A stretch of 64,000 nucleotides of DNA from Mesobacillus boroniphilus (GTDB taxonomy: Bacteria; Bacillota; Bacilli; Bacillales; Cytobacillaceae). The notes under the pieces were generated by a model. It had not been told where the DNA came from. It ran no database searches and was given only the letters and a program-made list of their open reading frames with translations. The stretch's first letter is position 1. Each line of letters opens with the position of its first letter. Made by a program: the position numbers and the translations under genes. Positions 17,028 to 26,638 of the stretch are shown in pieces. The DNA lies in the NCBI RefSeq assembly GCF_018424685.1, contig NZ_QTKX01000003.1:649234-713233 (forward strand), read 5' to 3'.

Positions 17028-18182
17028 ATGCGTGAAGTTGTAATCGTCGAAGCCGTCAGGACACCTGTTGGCAGAAGAAAAGGTTTATTGAAGGATATCC
17101 GGCCGGATGAGCTGGCTGCAGGAGTTTTAAAAGAGGTTGTGAAGCGGGCTGGAATCGATGCAGGGCTTGTTGAAGATGTCATCCTGGGCTGTGTGACACA
17201 GTCAGGTGAACAGGCCGGGGATATTGCCAGGGTAGCTGCTTTGACTGCAGGCTTTCCGATTGAAGTACCAGGAACAACGATTGACCGTCAATGCGGGTCA
17301 AGCCAGCAGGCAGTTCATTTTGCTGCCCAGGCGATCCTTGCGGGGGACATGGATGTCGTCATTGCCGGCGGCGTTGAGAATATGACACGTGTTCCAATGG
17401 GTTCGAATTACCAGGACGCTAACCCTTTTAGCCCTAAATTAAGAGAACAATACGAGATGATCCATCAGGGCCTATCCGCGGAACGGATTGCGGAGAAGTA
17501 CGGCTTTACCCGCCGCGACCTTGATGAATTCTCTGCAGAAAGCCATCGCCGAGCTTTGAAGGCACAAGCAGAAGGTTATTTTAAAAAAGAAATCATGCCG
17601 CTAGAGGTCACCCTTGAAAATGGTGAAACGACTTTGATGACGGAGGATTCAGGACCTCGCGAAGGAACCACGCCTGAAGTTTTGGGCGGGTTGAAAACGG
17701 TCTTTAAAGAGGATGGTGCCATCCATGCCGGGAACTCGAGCCAGATCAGTGACGGTGCCGGTGCCCTGCTTTTGATGAGCCGTGAAAAAGCCGAGGAGCT
17801 AGGATTGAAACCGCGCTTCAAGGTTCACACCAGAGTTGTGGTAGGTTCAGACCCGACGCTGATGCTGACAGGTCCAATTCCGGCAACGGAAAAAGTCCTC
17901 AAAAAAGCCGGCTTGAAGCTGGAGGATATTGATGTCTTCGAAGTGAATGAAGCATTCGCGCCTGTACCGATGGCATGGCTGAAGGAAACTGGAGCGGATC
18001 CAGCAAAACTCAATCCGAATGGCGGCGCCATCGCGCTTGGACATCCTCTTGGAGCGAGCGGCGCCCGCCTGATGATTTCGATGCTGCACGAACTTGAACG
18101 GACCGGCGGCCGCTACGGCCTGCAGACGATGTGCGAAGGGCACGGAATGGCAAACGCCACTATTATTGAACGTCTGGATTAA
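17028..18182 (+). CDS. Acetyl-CoA C-acyltransferase (thiolase)
   Basis: A 384-residue thiolase for the last step of beta-oxidation. The nucleophilic cysteine lies in TIDRQCGSSQQAVHFAA (~90), the histidine in GGAIALGHPLGASGAR, and the second cysteine in TMCEGHGMANATI. The ATG at 17028 (MREVVIVEAVRTPVGR) has its AAGGA site 8 nt upstream; the ATG two codons earlier is too close. Together with the dehydrogenase it covers two of the four beta-oxidation steps. No enoyl-CoA hydratase gene is present in the window, so that step must come from elsewhere. Confidence 0.9.
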   Translation: MREVVIVEAVRTPVGRRKGLLKDIRPDELAAGVLKEVVKRAGIDAGLVEDVILGCVTQSGEQAGDIARVAALTAGFPIEVPGTTIDRQCGSSQQAVHFAAQAILAGDMDVVIAGGVENMTRVPMGSNYQDANPFSPKLREQYEMIHQGLSAERIAEKYGFTRRDLDEFSAESHRRALKAQAEGYFKKEIMPLEVTLENGETTLMTEDSGPREGTTPEVLGGLKTVFKEDGAIHAGNSSQISDGAGALLLMSREKAEELGLKPRFKVHTRVVVGSDPTLMLTGPIPATEKVLKKAGLKLEDIDVFEVNEAFAPVPMAWLKETGADPAKLNPNGGAIALGHPLGASGARLMISMLHELERTGGRYGLQTMCEGHGMANATIIERLD

Positions 18183-18199
18183 AAGATTCCTAACACTCA

Positions 18200-18310
18200 A
18201 TGGCGCCCGAAAACAACAGAAGTGAGAAAAACAGGTCACCAATAAGGGCTATTGGCGCCCGAAAATTGCAAAAAAGAGAAAAACAGGTCTCCAATGGCAC
18301 TACTATATAC
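18200..18310. repeat. Two-copy direct repeat (tggcgcccgaaaa unit, 52-bp period) inside the operon
   Basis: tggcgcccgaaaa begins at 18201 and again at 18253, each followed by gagaaaaacaggtc and CAAT. A truncated third copy starts at about 18293. The stretch lies in the 177-bp gap between thiolase and the second ligase, with no gene in it. It differs in sequence from the 21-bp arrays. Confidence 0.6.
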
Positions 18311-18359
18311 AACTACTCTGTAAAGCATAAAAACGACATTTTATTTAGGAGGAATGCAA

Positions 18360-19931
18360 ATGAGCACGACGATCGGCAAAATTTTTGACCTGACCGTAAT
18401 GAAATTCCCGAACAAGGAAGCCCTCTATGATGTCCGCAGAAATGTCCGCTTTACTTATAGTGAATGGAATGATGAAGTGAACAGGCTTGCCAATGCCCTC
18501 CTTGCTGAAGGAGTGAAGAAAGGCGACCGAGTTTCTACATTCACGTTTAATACCGAAGAGTTGGGTACTGCGTTTTTCGCCTGTGCGAAAATCGGAGCAG
18601 TCTTCAATCCAATCAATTTCCGGCTGATGGGAGAGGAGGTCGCCTTTATCCTGGGTGATGCCGAGCCAAAGGTTGTTCTCTTTGAAAAGGCCGTAGAGCC
18701 AGTCATCGCCGCCATTGAAAAGCGATTCCCGCATATCGCTTTCTGGTACATCGACGAAGATACACCAGAGTATGCTCAAAGCTACCATGAAAAAGTTCAA
18801 GCTGCTGAAACGAAGCCTGTTGAGATTGAAGTGGACGAAAACGACCTTTACGCGATCATGTACACAAGCGGGACAACCGGCAGGCCTAAAGGAGTTATGC
18901 ACAAGCACCGCAATATGGTCGAGCAGAGCTTGATCGTTGTCAGTTCAACCAAACTGGATGCAAATGATGTAGGTCTCGTGACTGCGCCGATGTTCCACTG
19001 TGCTGAACTGCATTGTGCGTTCCTGCCAAGAATCCATGTTGGCGGCAGCAATGTTATCCTCCACCAATTCGCACCAAAGAAAGTGCTTGAACTGATTGAT
19101 TCGGAAAAAATCACGAAGTTTTTTGCGGCACCAACAATGTGGAACATGCTTTTACAGGAGAATCTAGAAGACTATAACATTGCAAGTCTGAAGCTCGGCC
19201 TTTATGGAGCAGCCCCTATGGCGCCATCTCTTGTCCATGCCTGTCATGATAAGCTGGGCATCAAGCTAGTCCAGGCGTATGGAATGACGGAAATGGGTCC
19301 TGCGATCACCTTCCTTTCTGAGGATGACCAACTGACAAAAGCAGGTGCTGCAGGCCAGGCTTGCCTTAACCATGAAATCAGGATTGTCCGCCCGAATGAG
19401 GATGGCCCTTCCGATCCGGACGACGTCCTTCCGTCACGCGAAAGCGGGGAAATCATCGTCCAGGGACCATGCATGATGTCAGGCTACTTCAATCGTGAAG
19501 AGGCTTCTGAAAAAGCGATGTATAAAGGCTGGTACCATTCAGGGGATATTGGCTACCTGGATGAAGAGGGGTATCTCTGGGTGAAAGACAGGGTAGATGA
19601 CATGATCATCAGCGGCGGTGAAAACATCTATCCTCGTGAGGTAGAAGACGTTCTCCATGCCCATGAAGGTGTGCTTGATGTTGCGATCGTCGGCCAGCCG
19701 GATGACCGCTGGGGTGAAACGGTAACGGCTTTTGTCGTGAAAAAAGATCCACAGGTAACAGAAGAGGAATTGGATGGATGGTGCAAAAACAGTGACAGCC
19801 TGGCAAACTACAAACGCCCGCGCAAATACCTGTTTGTGGATGCACTTCCTAGGAATGCGAGCGGCAAGATCCAGAAATTCATGCTTAGAAAGCAAATGGA
19901 TGAAATGTTTTCAAAAGGGCAGCCGACGTAA
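18360..19931 (+). CDS. AMP-forming acyl-CoA ligase (second of three)
   Basis: A 523-residue ANL-family ligase. Motifs: YTSGTTGRPKG (~170), AYGMTEMGPA (adenine binding), WYHSGDIGYLDEEGY, DRVDDMIISGGENIYPREVE and LPRNASGKIQKFMLRK with the catalytic lysine. The start at 18360 has AGGAGG 7 nt upstream; the ATG at 18354 abuts that site. It is about 30-35 percent alike by eye to the first ligase outside motifs, so not a recent duplicate. It lies inside the sigma-54 operon; its substrate is unknown, but co-occurrence with a racemase-type CoA enzyme points to substituted acids. Confidence 0.85.
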   Translation: MSTTIGKIFDLTVMKFPNKEALYDVRRNVRFTYSEWNDEVNRLANALLAEGVKKGDRVSTFTFNTEELGTAFFACAKIGAVFNPINFRLMGEEVAFILGDAEPKVVLFEKAVEPVIAAIEKRFPHIAFWYIDEDTPEYAQSYHEKVQAAETKPVEIEVDENDLYAIMYTSGTTGRPKGVMHKHRNMVEQSLIVVSSTKLDANDVGLVTAPMFHCAELHCAFLPRIHVGGSNVILHQFAPKKVLELIDSEKITKFFAAPTMWNMLLQENLEDYNIASLKLGLYGAAPMAPSLVHACHDKLGIKLVQAYGMTEMGPAITFLSEDDQLTKAGAAGQACLNHEIRIVRPNEDGPSDPDDVLPSRESGEIIVQGPCMMSGYFNREEASEKAMYKGWYHSGDIGYLDEEGYLWVKDRVDDMIISGGENIYPREVEDVLHAHEGVLDVAIVGQPDDRWGETVTAFVVKKDPQVTEEELDGWCKNSDSLANYKRPRKYLFVDALPRNASGKIQKFMLRKQMDEMFSKGQPT

Positions 19932-19949
19932 AGGAAAGGGATTTTTATC

Positions 19950-21032
19950 ATGTTAGACGGAATTAAAATATTAGACTTCACCAATTATATCCCTGGACCT
20001 TTTGCGACGCTGAGGCTGGCTGAACTCGGGGCTGAGGTTGTCAAAGTCGAAGCACCCGAGGGAGACCCAGCAAGGAATACAGGGGGAGGATATGTATTCA
20101 ATGCGCATAACCGCGGCAAGAAGAGTATTGTCATCAATCTGAAGCAGGCAGAAGGAAAGATGCTCGCTCTTGACTTACTTGCGAGGGCGGATGTGGTTGT
20201 TGAGAGCTTCAGGCCGGGAGTCATGGATAAGCTCGGCCTCGGTTATGAAGCGGTAAAAAGGACTAATCCTGGAATCGTCTATTGCTCGGTGACGGGATAC
20301 GGCAGGTACGGAGATATGAGCAGCCTGGGCAGCCATGATTTGAATTACATGAGCTTGAGTGGTGCTTTGGCTCAGATGAAGGACAGCGAAGGCAGACCTA
20401 TTCATCCAACCCATACGTTTTCTGACTATATTGGGGGGATGGCGGCTAGTGAGCGAATCCTTGCCGCATTAGTAGCTCGTGGGAAAACCGGGGAGGGAAG
20501 CTATCACTGCATTTCCATTGCTGACAATATGGCTTCTTTGATGGCAAACCATGTCATGATTGAAAAAGAAACAGGTTACCAAAATGGCGTTTCCGTGTTG
20601 AACGGTACTGTGATTGGATATGGCCTGTACGAAACGATGGATGGCCGTTATGTCAGCCTTGGAGCTCTTGAGCCAAAGTTTTGGCGCAATTTTTGCAGTG
20701 CTGTCGGCCGGGAGGATTGGCTGCCAGCGCATTATTCCAGGCCGGAAAACTCAAATTCTGTTTACCTTGAGCTTGTTGATCTGTTTAAAAGCAAGTCACT
20801 CTCACAGTGGGCAGATTTCGGCATGAAGGTCGACTGCTGCCTTACACCTGTACTTGAGGCAGGAGAGCTGGCTAACTATCCATATTGGAGCGAAAAGGAT
20901 TTTGTAATGTCAGAAGGCCAGATTAAAATGCATGTAGATTTGCCAACACAAGAGGGAGCGGTTCCGCCAAGAAAAGGAGAACAGACAGAAGAGATTTTAC
21001 AAGATTGGCTTAGTATTAAAAGCAGCAAATAA
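19950..21032 (+). CDS. CaiB/BaiF-family CoA transferase or alpha-methylacyl-CoA racemase
   Basis: A 360-residue family III CoA-transferase fold protein. N-terminal LDFTNYIPGPFATLRLAELGAEVVK and GDPARN are family signatures. The catalytic Asp is in LGSHDLNYMSLSGAL; HDxNY-x-xLSG is the form seen in alpha-methylacyl-CoA racemase. The racemase role would epimerise 2R- to 2S-methylacyl-CoA so that the acyl-CoA dehydrogenase can act. A CoA transfer between acids is the alternative. It lies 18 nt after the second ligase. Length suits a racemase (about 360-380), whereas formyl- or carnitine-CoA transferases are often longer. Confidence 0.75.
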   Translation: MLDGIKILDFTNYIPGPFATLRLAELGAEVVKVEAPEGDPARNTGGGYVFNAHNRGKKSIVINLKQAEGKMLALDLLARADVVVESFRPGVMDKLGLGYEAVKRTNPGIVYCSVTGYGRYGDMSSLGSHDLNYMSLSGALAQMKDSEGRPIHPTHTFSDYIGGMAASERILAALVARGKTGEGSYHCISIADNMASLMANHVMIEKETGYQNGVSVLNGTVIGYGLYETMDGRYVSLGALEPKFWRNFCSAVGREDWLPAHYSRPENSNSVYLELVDLFKSKSLSQWADFGMKVDCCLTPVLEAGELANYPYWSEKDFVMSEGQIKMHVDLPTQEGAVPPRKGEQTEEILQDWLSIKSSK

Positions 21033-21074
21033 AAGAAGATTTCTATTTTTAAAAGCGGAAGGGGAAATGTCGGT

Positions 21075-22694
21075 ATGATGAATGTTCCATTGACAGTAGG
21101 ATCGCTATTGGAAAGAGCGGAAAAGTTTTTCCCGAAAAAGCAGGTGGTGTCCAGGACACTATCAGGTATTCACCGGTTCACTTACAAGGAGATTGGCGAG
21201 CGGACCCGCAGGCTTGCCAGTGCGCTTGAAAAGCTGGGTGTGGAAAAGGGGGACAGGGTCGGCACCTTTGCCTGGAATCACCATCGCCATCTTGAAGTCT
21301 ACTTCGCCGCTCCGGGGATGGGGGCAGTGCTTCATACAATTAACATCCGACTGTCACCAGAACATGTCTCTTACATTATCAATCATGCAGAAGATAAGGT
21401 GTTGCTTGTCGATGAAGACCTGGTGCCGCTGATTGAGCGGAGCAAGGATCAATTTAAAACGGTAGAGGCATACATCATCATGACCGACAAGGATGAACTG
21501 CCGGAAACAACATTGGAGCCAGTCTATTCCTATGAGGAACTTCTTCGCGAGGGTAGTCCGGAATTTGAATTCGTGAAAGATCTAGATGAAAATGATCCAG
21601 CTGGGATGTGCTACACATCGGCAACAACTGGGAATCCGAAGGGCGTTGTTTATTCTCACAGAGGCATCGTTCTCCATAGCTTCGCTTTCGGGTTGGCGGA
21701 TACGGCAGCACTTTCTGAAACCGATGTCGTCCTGCCTGTGGTCCCAATGTTCCATGCCAATGCATGGGGTCTGCCATTCGCAGCGACATGGTTCGGCTCG
21801 ACTCAGGTGCTGCCTGGACCACTGTTCACGCCTAAGCTGCTAGCTGATCTTATCGAACAGGAAAAAGTCACCTTCACCGCAGGAGTGCCGACGATTTGGC
21901 TTGGCTTGCTGAATGAGCTTGAAAAAGGAAGCTATGATACCTCTTCACTAAGATCGATTGTCTGTGGTGGTTCTGCTGCGCCGCGAGGCATGATCAAAGC
22001 GTTTGAAACAAAATACAAAATTCCATTCCTGCACGCATACGGCATGACCGAGACCACTCCGCTGGCAACGGTATCACGTCTGAAGAGCTACCAGGTAGGA
22101 TTGGAAGAAGATGAAATTTTAGACATCCGCTCTAAGCAAGGACTCCTTGTCCCAGGACTAGAAATGAAAGTCATCGGCGGAAATGGTGAAGTGAAGTGGG
22201 ATGGCGAGGAAATGGGAGAACTATTATTGCGGGGCCCGTGGATTGCGGATGAATATTACAAGGATGAACGTTCGGCAGATGCATTCCGCGATGGCTGGCT
22301 GTACACTGGGGATGTGGCCACTGTTGATGAAGAAGGCGTCATCAAGCTGGTCGACCGTACGAAGGACTTGATTAAGAGCGGCGGAGAATGGATCTCATCG
22401 GTCGATCTTGAGAACGCCCTGATGGCTCATGAGGCTGTATTCGAGGCGAGTGTCGTTGCCGTTCCACACCAGCAATGGCAGGAACGTCCGATTGCTTGCG
22501 TCGTACTGAAGGAACAATATAGAGGCAAGGTCGACAAGCAGGAAATACTAGAATTTATCGCCCCGCAGTTCGCCAAGTGGTGGCTGCCGGATGATGTTGT
22601 ATTCATGGAAGAGATCCCTAAGACCTCAGTAGGGAAGTTCCTGAAACGCGCTCTAAGGGACCAGTTGAAGGATCATCTGGTGCAGAACTCATGA
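21075..22694 (+). CDS. AMP-forming acyl-CoA ligase (third of three, AlkK-like)
   Basis: A 539-residue ligase and the last gene of the operon. Its P-loop is [18 protein letters not shown], the form found in medium-chain AlkK-type ligases, unlike the TSGTTGRPKG of the other two. Other motifs: [46 protein letters not shown], and the catalytic lysine in [17 protein letters not shown]. The ATG at 21075 follows GGAAGGGGAA. The distinct motif set suggests different acid specificity from its two neighbours. A strong terminator follows. Confidence 0.85.
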   Translation: MMNVPLTVGSLLERAEKFFPKKQVVSRTLSGIHRFTYKEIGERTRRLASALEKLGVEKGDRVGTFAWNHHRHLEVYFAAPGMGAVLHTINIRLSPEHVSYIINHAEDKVLLVDEDLVPLIERSKDQFKTVEAYIIMTDKDELPETTLEPVYSYEELLREGSPEFEFVKDLDENDPAGMCYTSATTGNPKGVVYSHRGIVLHSFAFGLADTAALSETDVVLPVVPMFHANAWGLPFAATWFGSTQVLPGPLFTPKLLADLIEQEKVTFTAGVPTIWLGLLNELEKGSYDTSSLRSIVCGGSAAPRGMIKAFETKYKIPFLHAYGMTETTPLATVSRLKSYQVGLEEDEILDIRSKQGLLVPGLEMKVIGGNGEVKWDGEEMGELLLRGPWIADEYYKDERSADAFRDGWLYTGDVATVDEEGVIKLVDRTKDLIKSGGEWISSVDLENALMAHEAVFEASVVAVPHQQWQERPIACVVLKEQYRGKVDKQEILEFIAPQFAKWWLPDDVVFMEEIPKTSVGKFLKRALRDQLKDHLVQNS

Positions 22695-22707
22695 AAAAAT
22701 ATATTTA

Positions 22708-22743
22708 AAGCAGCATCGTCTTAATAGGCGATGCTGCTTTTTT
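22708..22743 (+). terminator. Terminator of the acyl-CoA operon
   Basis: A perfect 12-bp stem (aaagcagcatcg / cgatgctgcttt) is followed by a T-run. Confidence 0.85.
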
Positions 22744-22908
22744 AGTTGTAAAATTGCTAAGGATTTTTATAACACAATTTAACGACCAAAAGGCAAAATA
22801 AAATTATTCTCTTTCAATTCAAAAAATTCACCAAAAGAGGTATGATAGTAGATATAAAATTCGAAAGTCGAAATAGTTATAGGTCGCTTCAACGGAGGTC
22901 TTATCTTC

Positions 22909-24633
22909 ATGAGTATATTTTCATTTGTAAAACCATATCGCATCCCGATTGCGGCTGCGCTGAGCTTGATGCTCGTCGAACTTGCGGTTGAACTTGTGCA
23001 GCCGCTCTTGATGGCTAAAATCATCGATGATGGAATTATCGCCAGGGACCTGGATACTGTCATTAAATGGGGCGGGGTCATGCTGGGGATTTCATTCCTT
23101 GCTTTTGCATCCGGAATCACAAATTCATTTATTGCTGCCCATGCAGGCCAAAGTTTTGGCTACGATTTGCGGGAGAAGCTTTTCGCCAAGGTCCAGGCTT
23201 TTTCCTTTACAAACTTCAGTAACTTTCCTTCCTCTTCTTTGATCACGAGGATTACCAATGACGTGACACAGCTGCAAAATACCTTTTTTATGAGTCTGAG
23301 GATTGCGATGCGCGCTCCATTGTTGGTCATTGGCGGAATCGTTATGGCTATGTTTGTTCATGTGAAATTGTCGCTTGCATTTGTCGTTATTATCCCGCCT
23401 CTTTTGATTTTCCTGATATGGATTATGACTAAGGCGGCAGGCTTGTTTAAAAGTGTGCAAAAGCGCCTCGACAAAGTGAACGGTGTCATGAGGGAAAACC
23501 TTGTCGGTATGAGGCTTATCAAGGCATTTGCCAGAGGTGGCTATGAAGGTACAAGATTTGAAAATGCGAACAATAATCTCAAGGATAAAACCGTGTTTGC
23601 TTTAAGGGTCACCGAGGTAACGATACCAGTCCTCCTGCTTTTCATGAATCTGAGTGTCATCGCTGTCCTTTGGTTCGGAAAAATAGAAGTCCAAACTGGA
23701 GCTGTCTCGGTCGGTGATGTGGTTGCGATTGTCAATTATGCAGCCAGAATCACCACTGCATTTTCGATGTTTTCATGGATTATCATGGTATTCTCCCGTG
23801 CCCGGGCGTCTGCTGAGCGTGTGACTGATGTGCTGAATGAGGAAATCGATCTGGAAGATACAATAGAAAGCAGTAAAGAGTATGGGATTACTAAAGGGGA
23901 AATTGAATTTGACAATGTATCATTTCAGTTTCCGAACACCAATATCCCAATCCTCCAAAATCTATCCTTCTCCATTGCGCCTGGTGAAACCGTGGCTGTA
24001 CTTGGGGCTACTGGTGCCGGGAAAACATCGATGTTCCAGCTTATTCCCCGGTTATATGATGTAACCAGAGGGGAAATCCGCATCGACGGACGAAGCATCA
24101 AGGACTTTAAACTGAAAAGTCTCAGAGAAGGGATTGGCTACGTCCCCCAGGAGGCTTTACTGTTCACAGGTTCTATCAAGGAAAATCTGGCATGGGGTAA
24201 AGAGAATGCGACCTATGAGGAAATGGTTAAGGCCGCATCTCATGCCCAAATCCATGAAACGATCAAAAAACTTCCAGATCGGTATGATACACTTCTGGGG
24301 CAAAAAGGCGTCAATTTGTCTGGCGGTCAGAAACAGCGACTATCCATTGCGAGGGCTCTAATCAAAAATCCAAGAATCCTGTTGCTAGATGACAGCACAA
24401 GTGCGCTTGATTTAAAAACGGAAGCAAAGCTGTTAGATTCGATAAGCAAATATAAATGCACAACAGTCATCATTACCCAAAAAATAAGCACTGCTAAGGA
24501 AGCAGATAAAATCCTGTTGCTTGAAGATGGTTCCTTAATTGGGTCCGGAGACCATGAGTACCTGTTGAAGCATTCTTCCCTTTATCAGGCTATTTACGAA
24601 TCCCAATTCGGGGAGGTGAAGGCAGAGTGTTAA
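22909..24633 (+). CDS. ABC exporter half-transporter, degenerate-site subunit
   Basis: A 574-residue half-transporter: six membrane helices (~1-310) then a nucleotide-binding domain. Walker A is GATGAGKT (~365) and the signature [14 protein letters not shown] (~469). Walker B is LLLDDSTSALD, with Asp where the catalytic Glu normally stands. Such a substitution is typical of one member of heterodimeric exporters (B. subtilis YheI/YheH and YknU/YknV, Thermotoga TM287/288). Its stop overlaps the start of the next gene, supporting a 1:1 complex. It probably exports drugs or lipophilic compounds; substrate unknown. Confidence 0.85.
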   Translation: MSIFSFVKPYRIPIAAALSLMLVELAVELVQPLLMAKIIDDGIIARDLDTVIKWGGVMLGISFLAFASGITNSFIAAHAGQSFGYDLREKLFAKVQAFSFTNFSNFPSSSLITRITNDVTQLQNTFFMSLRIAMRAPLLVIGGIVMAMFVHVKLSLAFVVIIPPLLIFLIWIMTKAAGLFKSVQKRLDKVNGVMRENLVGMRLIKAFARGGYEGTRFENANNNLKDKTVFALRVTEVTIPVLLLFMNLSVIAVLWFGKIEVQTGAVSVGDVVAIVNYAARITTAFSMFSWIIMVFSRARASAERVTDVLNEEIDLEDTIESSKEYGITKGEIEFDNVSFQFPNTNIPILQNLSFSIAPGETVAVLGATGAGKTSMFQLIPRLYDVTRGEIRIDGRSIKDFKLKSLREGIGYVPQEALLFTGSIKENLAWGKENATYEEMVKAASHAQIHETIKKLPDRYDTLLGQKGVNLSGGQKQRLSIARALIKNPRILLLDDSTSALDLKTEAKLLDSISKYKCTTVIITQKISTAKEADKILLLEDGSLIGSGDHEYLLKHSSLYQAIYESQFGEVKAEC

Positions 24634-26429
24634 AAAAGCAAAAAGAAAGGAAAACAGACCAAAAAGGAAATAATACTGCGAGGGGAATTGTACCGACGGT
24701 TAAGAGAATTTGGTCATACCTTGCAGACCAGCGGCGCCTGCTGATCCTTGTTCTATTAATGGTTGTGGCGAGTTCTGCCTTTGGCTTATTAGGACCATTC
24801 CTGATTGGATGGGGAATTGACGAGTATTTTGCAACAGAGTCCACTGATGGATTCATCTGGCTGTTAGTTGGTCTTGGTGTTGTGTATGGGATGCACTCCA
24901 TCTCCTTATGGCTCCAGAGCTACTGGATGATCGGGATTGCCCAAAAGACAGTCTATACAATGAGGAAACAGCTTTTCACCCATTTCCATAAGCTGTCGAT
25001 TGATTTCTTCAACAAACGTCAGCATGGTGAATTGATGAGCAGGGTAACCAATGATATTGAGAATGTCAGCGTAACACTGAATTCTTCAGTTATCCAAATT
25101 TTTTCTAGCGTGCTTACCCTGGTAGGAACTCTCGTCGTCATGATTTGGCTGAGCCCCTTGCTCACCCTGGTCACGATGATCATTGTGCCGCTGATGTTCA
25201 TGGGGATGAAGTGGATAACGAGCCGGACAGGGAGGCTGTATAAAGAACAGCAGCGCCGGCTTGGAGAAATGAATGGGTATATTGAAGAAACGATATCTGG
25301 CCAGAAGATCATTAAATCCTTCTCACAGGAAACGAAAGTTATTGAAGAATTCCGTAAAAAAAATAAGCAGTTGAAGGAGTCCGGTTATTGGGCTCAGACC
25401 TTTACGGGTTTCATTCCGAAACTAATGAATATGCTCAATAACCTGAGCTTCACCATTGTGGCTGCAGTTGGCGGTTACTTTGCTCTTAGAGGGTACGTAT
25501 CGATTGGGACAATCGTTATTTTTACTGAATACTCCAGGCAGTTCACAAGACCGCTGAATGACCTGTCGAACCAGTTTAATACATTGCTTTCTGCAGTAGC
25601 AGGGGCTGACAGGGTTTTTGATATCATTGATACGGAAGAAGAGGCGGTCGATGAGAAAGAAGCCGCCCCCCTTCATAACATCAAGGGTAAGATAGAGTTC
25701 AAGGATGTTTCTTTTTCATATGAAAAAGGCGGTGATACAGTATCTGATTTGAAATTCAAGGCTGAACCTGGCCAGAGTGTTGCTTTGGTTGGACCTACAG
25801 GCGCCGGAAAGTCCACGATCATCAACTTGATTTCACGATTTTATGAACCAGATGAAGGCTTGATTTTAATTGACGGATATGACAGTAAAAAAATCACTCG
25901 TGAAAGCTTGCGTACACAAATGGGATTTGTCCTCCAGGATTCATTCCTTTTCCAGGGCAGCATAAGAGAAAATATCCGTTACGGCAGACTGGACGCAACA
26001 GATGAGGAAGTAGAGCAGGCTGCAAAGGCAGCGAATGCCCATTCCTTTATCCAACGGTTGCCAGTAGGGTACGATACCGTGTTGAGCCAGGATGATGCCG
26101 GCATCAGCCAGGGGCAAAAACAGCTGTTGTCCATCGCGAGAGCCATCCTGGCTGACCCATCAATTTTGATTCTCGATGAAGCAACAAGCAGTATTGATAC
26201 GATTACAGAGCTTAAAATCCAGGAAGCACTCCAGCATCTGCTGAAGGGAAGAACAAGCTTCATCATCGCCCATCGGTTGAATACGATTAAAAGCGCAGAC
26301 CAGATTATCGTCATTGAAAATGGCCAAATCATTGAAAAAGGCAGCCATGACGAACTGTTGGTACAAGAAGGTTTTTATCATAATCTTTATACGAGCCAGT
26401 TGGAAAAGAAAATGTTAATGAATTATTAG
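24627..26429 (+). CDS. ABC exporter half-transporter, partner subunit
   Basis: A 600-residue partner of the preceding protein; the GTG start overlaps that gene's end by 7 nt, with GGGGAGGTG upstream. It has six membrane helices (~35-330) and a nucleotide-binding domain with Walker A GPTGAGKS (~390) and a normal Walker [13 protein letters not shown] (~512). Its signature is ISQGQKQLLSIARA instead of LSGGQ. The altered signature would pair with the altered Walker B of the partner, making one degenerate and one competent ATP site. That is the expected logic of heterodimeric type IV exporters. A terminator follows directly. Confidence 0.85.
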   Translation: MLKKQKERKTDQKGNNTARGIVPTVKRIWSYLADQRRLLILVLLMVVASSAFGLLGPFLIGWGIDEYFATESTDGFIWLLVGLGVVYGMHSISLWLQSYWMIGIAQKTVYTMRKQLFTHFHKLSIDFFNKRQHGELMSRVTNDIENVSVTLNSSVIQIFSSVLTLVGTLVVMIWLSPLLTLVTMIIVPLMFMGMKWITSRTGRLYKEQQRRLGEMNGYIEETISGQKIIKSFSQETKVIEEFRKKNKQLKESGYWAQTFTGFIPKLMNMLNNLSFTIVAAVGGYFALRGYVSIGTIVIFTEYSRQFTRPLNDLSNQFNTLLSAVAGADRVFDIIDTEEEAVDEKEAAPLHNIKGKIEFKDVSFSYEKGGDTVSDLKFKAEPGQSVALVGPTGAGKSTIINLISRFYEPDEGLILIDGYDSKKITRESLRTQMGFVLQDSFLFQGSIRENIRYGRLDATDEEVEQAAKAANAHSFIQRLPVGYDTVLSQDDAGISQGQKQLLSIARAILADPSILILDEATSSIDTITELKIQEALQHLLKGRTSFIIAHRLNTIKSADQIIVIENGQIIEKGSHDELLVQEGFYHNLYTSQLEKKMLMNY

Positions 26430-26454
26430 GGAGCCTCAGGGCTTCCTTTTTTTT
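26428..26454 (+). terminator. Terminator of the exporter operon
   Basis: An 8-bp stem agggagcc / ggcttcct (one G-U), loop tcag, then eight T residues; it begins at the stop codon. Confidence 0.75.
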
Positions 26455-26638
26455 CTGGAAAAAGCGGAGCGATGCATGGAGACAATCTTCCCTGTAAAAT
26501 ATGACAAATTTCCCGGGGAATAGAGGATTCATGAAAAGTTTGTCGTATTCCTTAAAGGAGAAAGCGAACCACTTGAACAGAGGCATTCTCTGCGCAAGAA
26601 AAGTGTATTTTAAAACCTCTTCGAATGGAGAAGATAAA

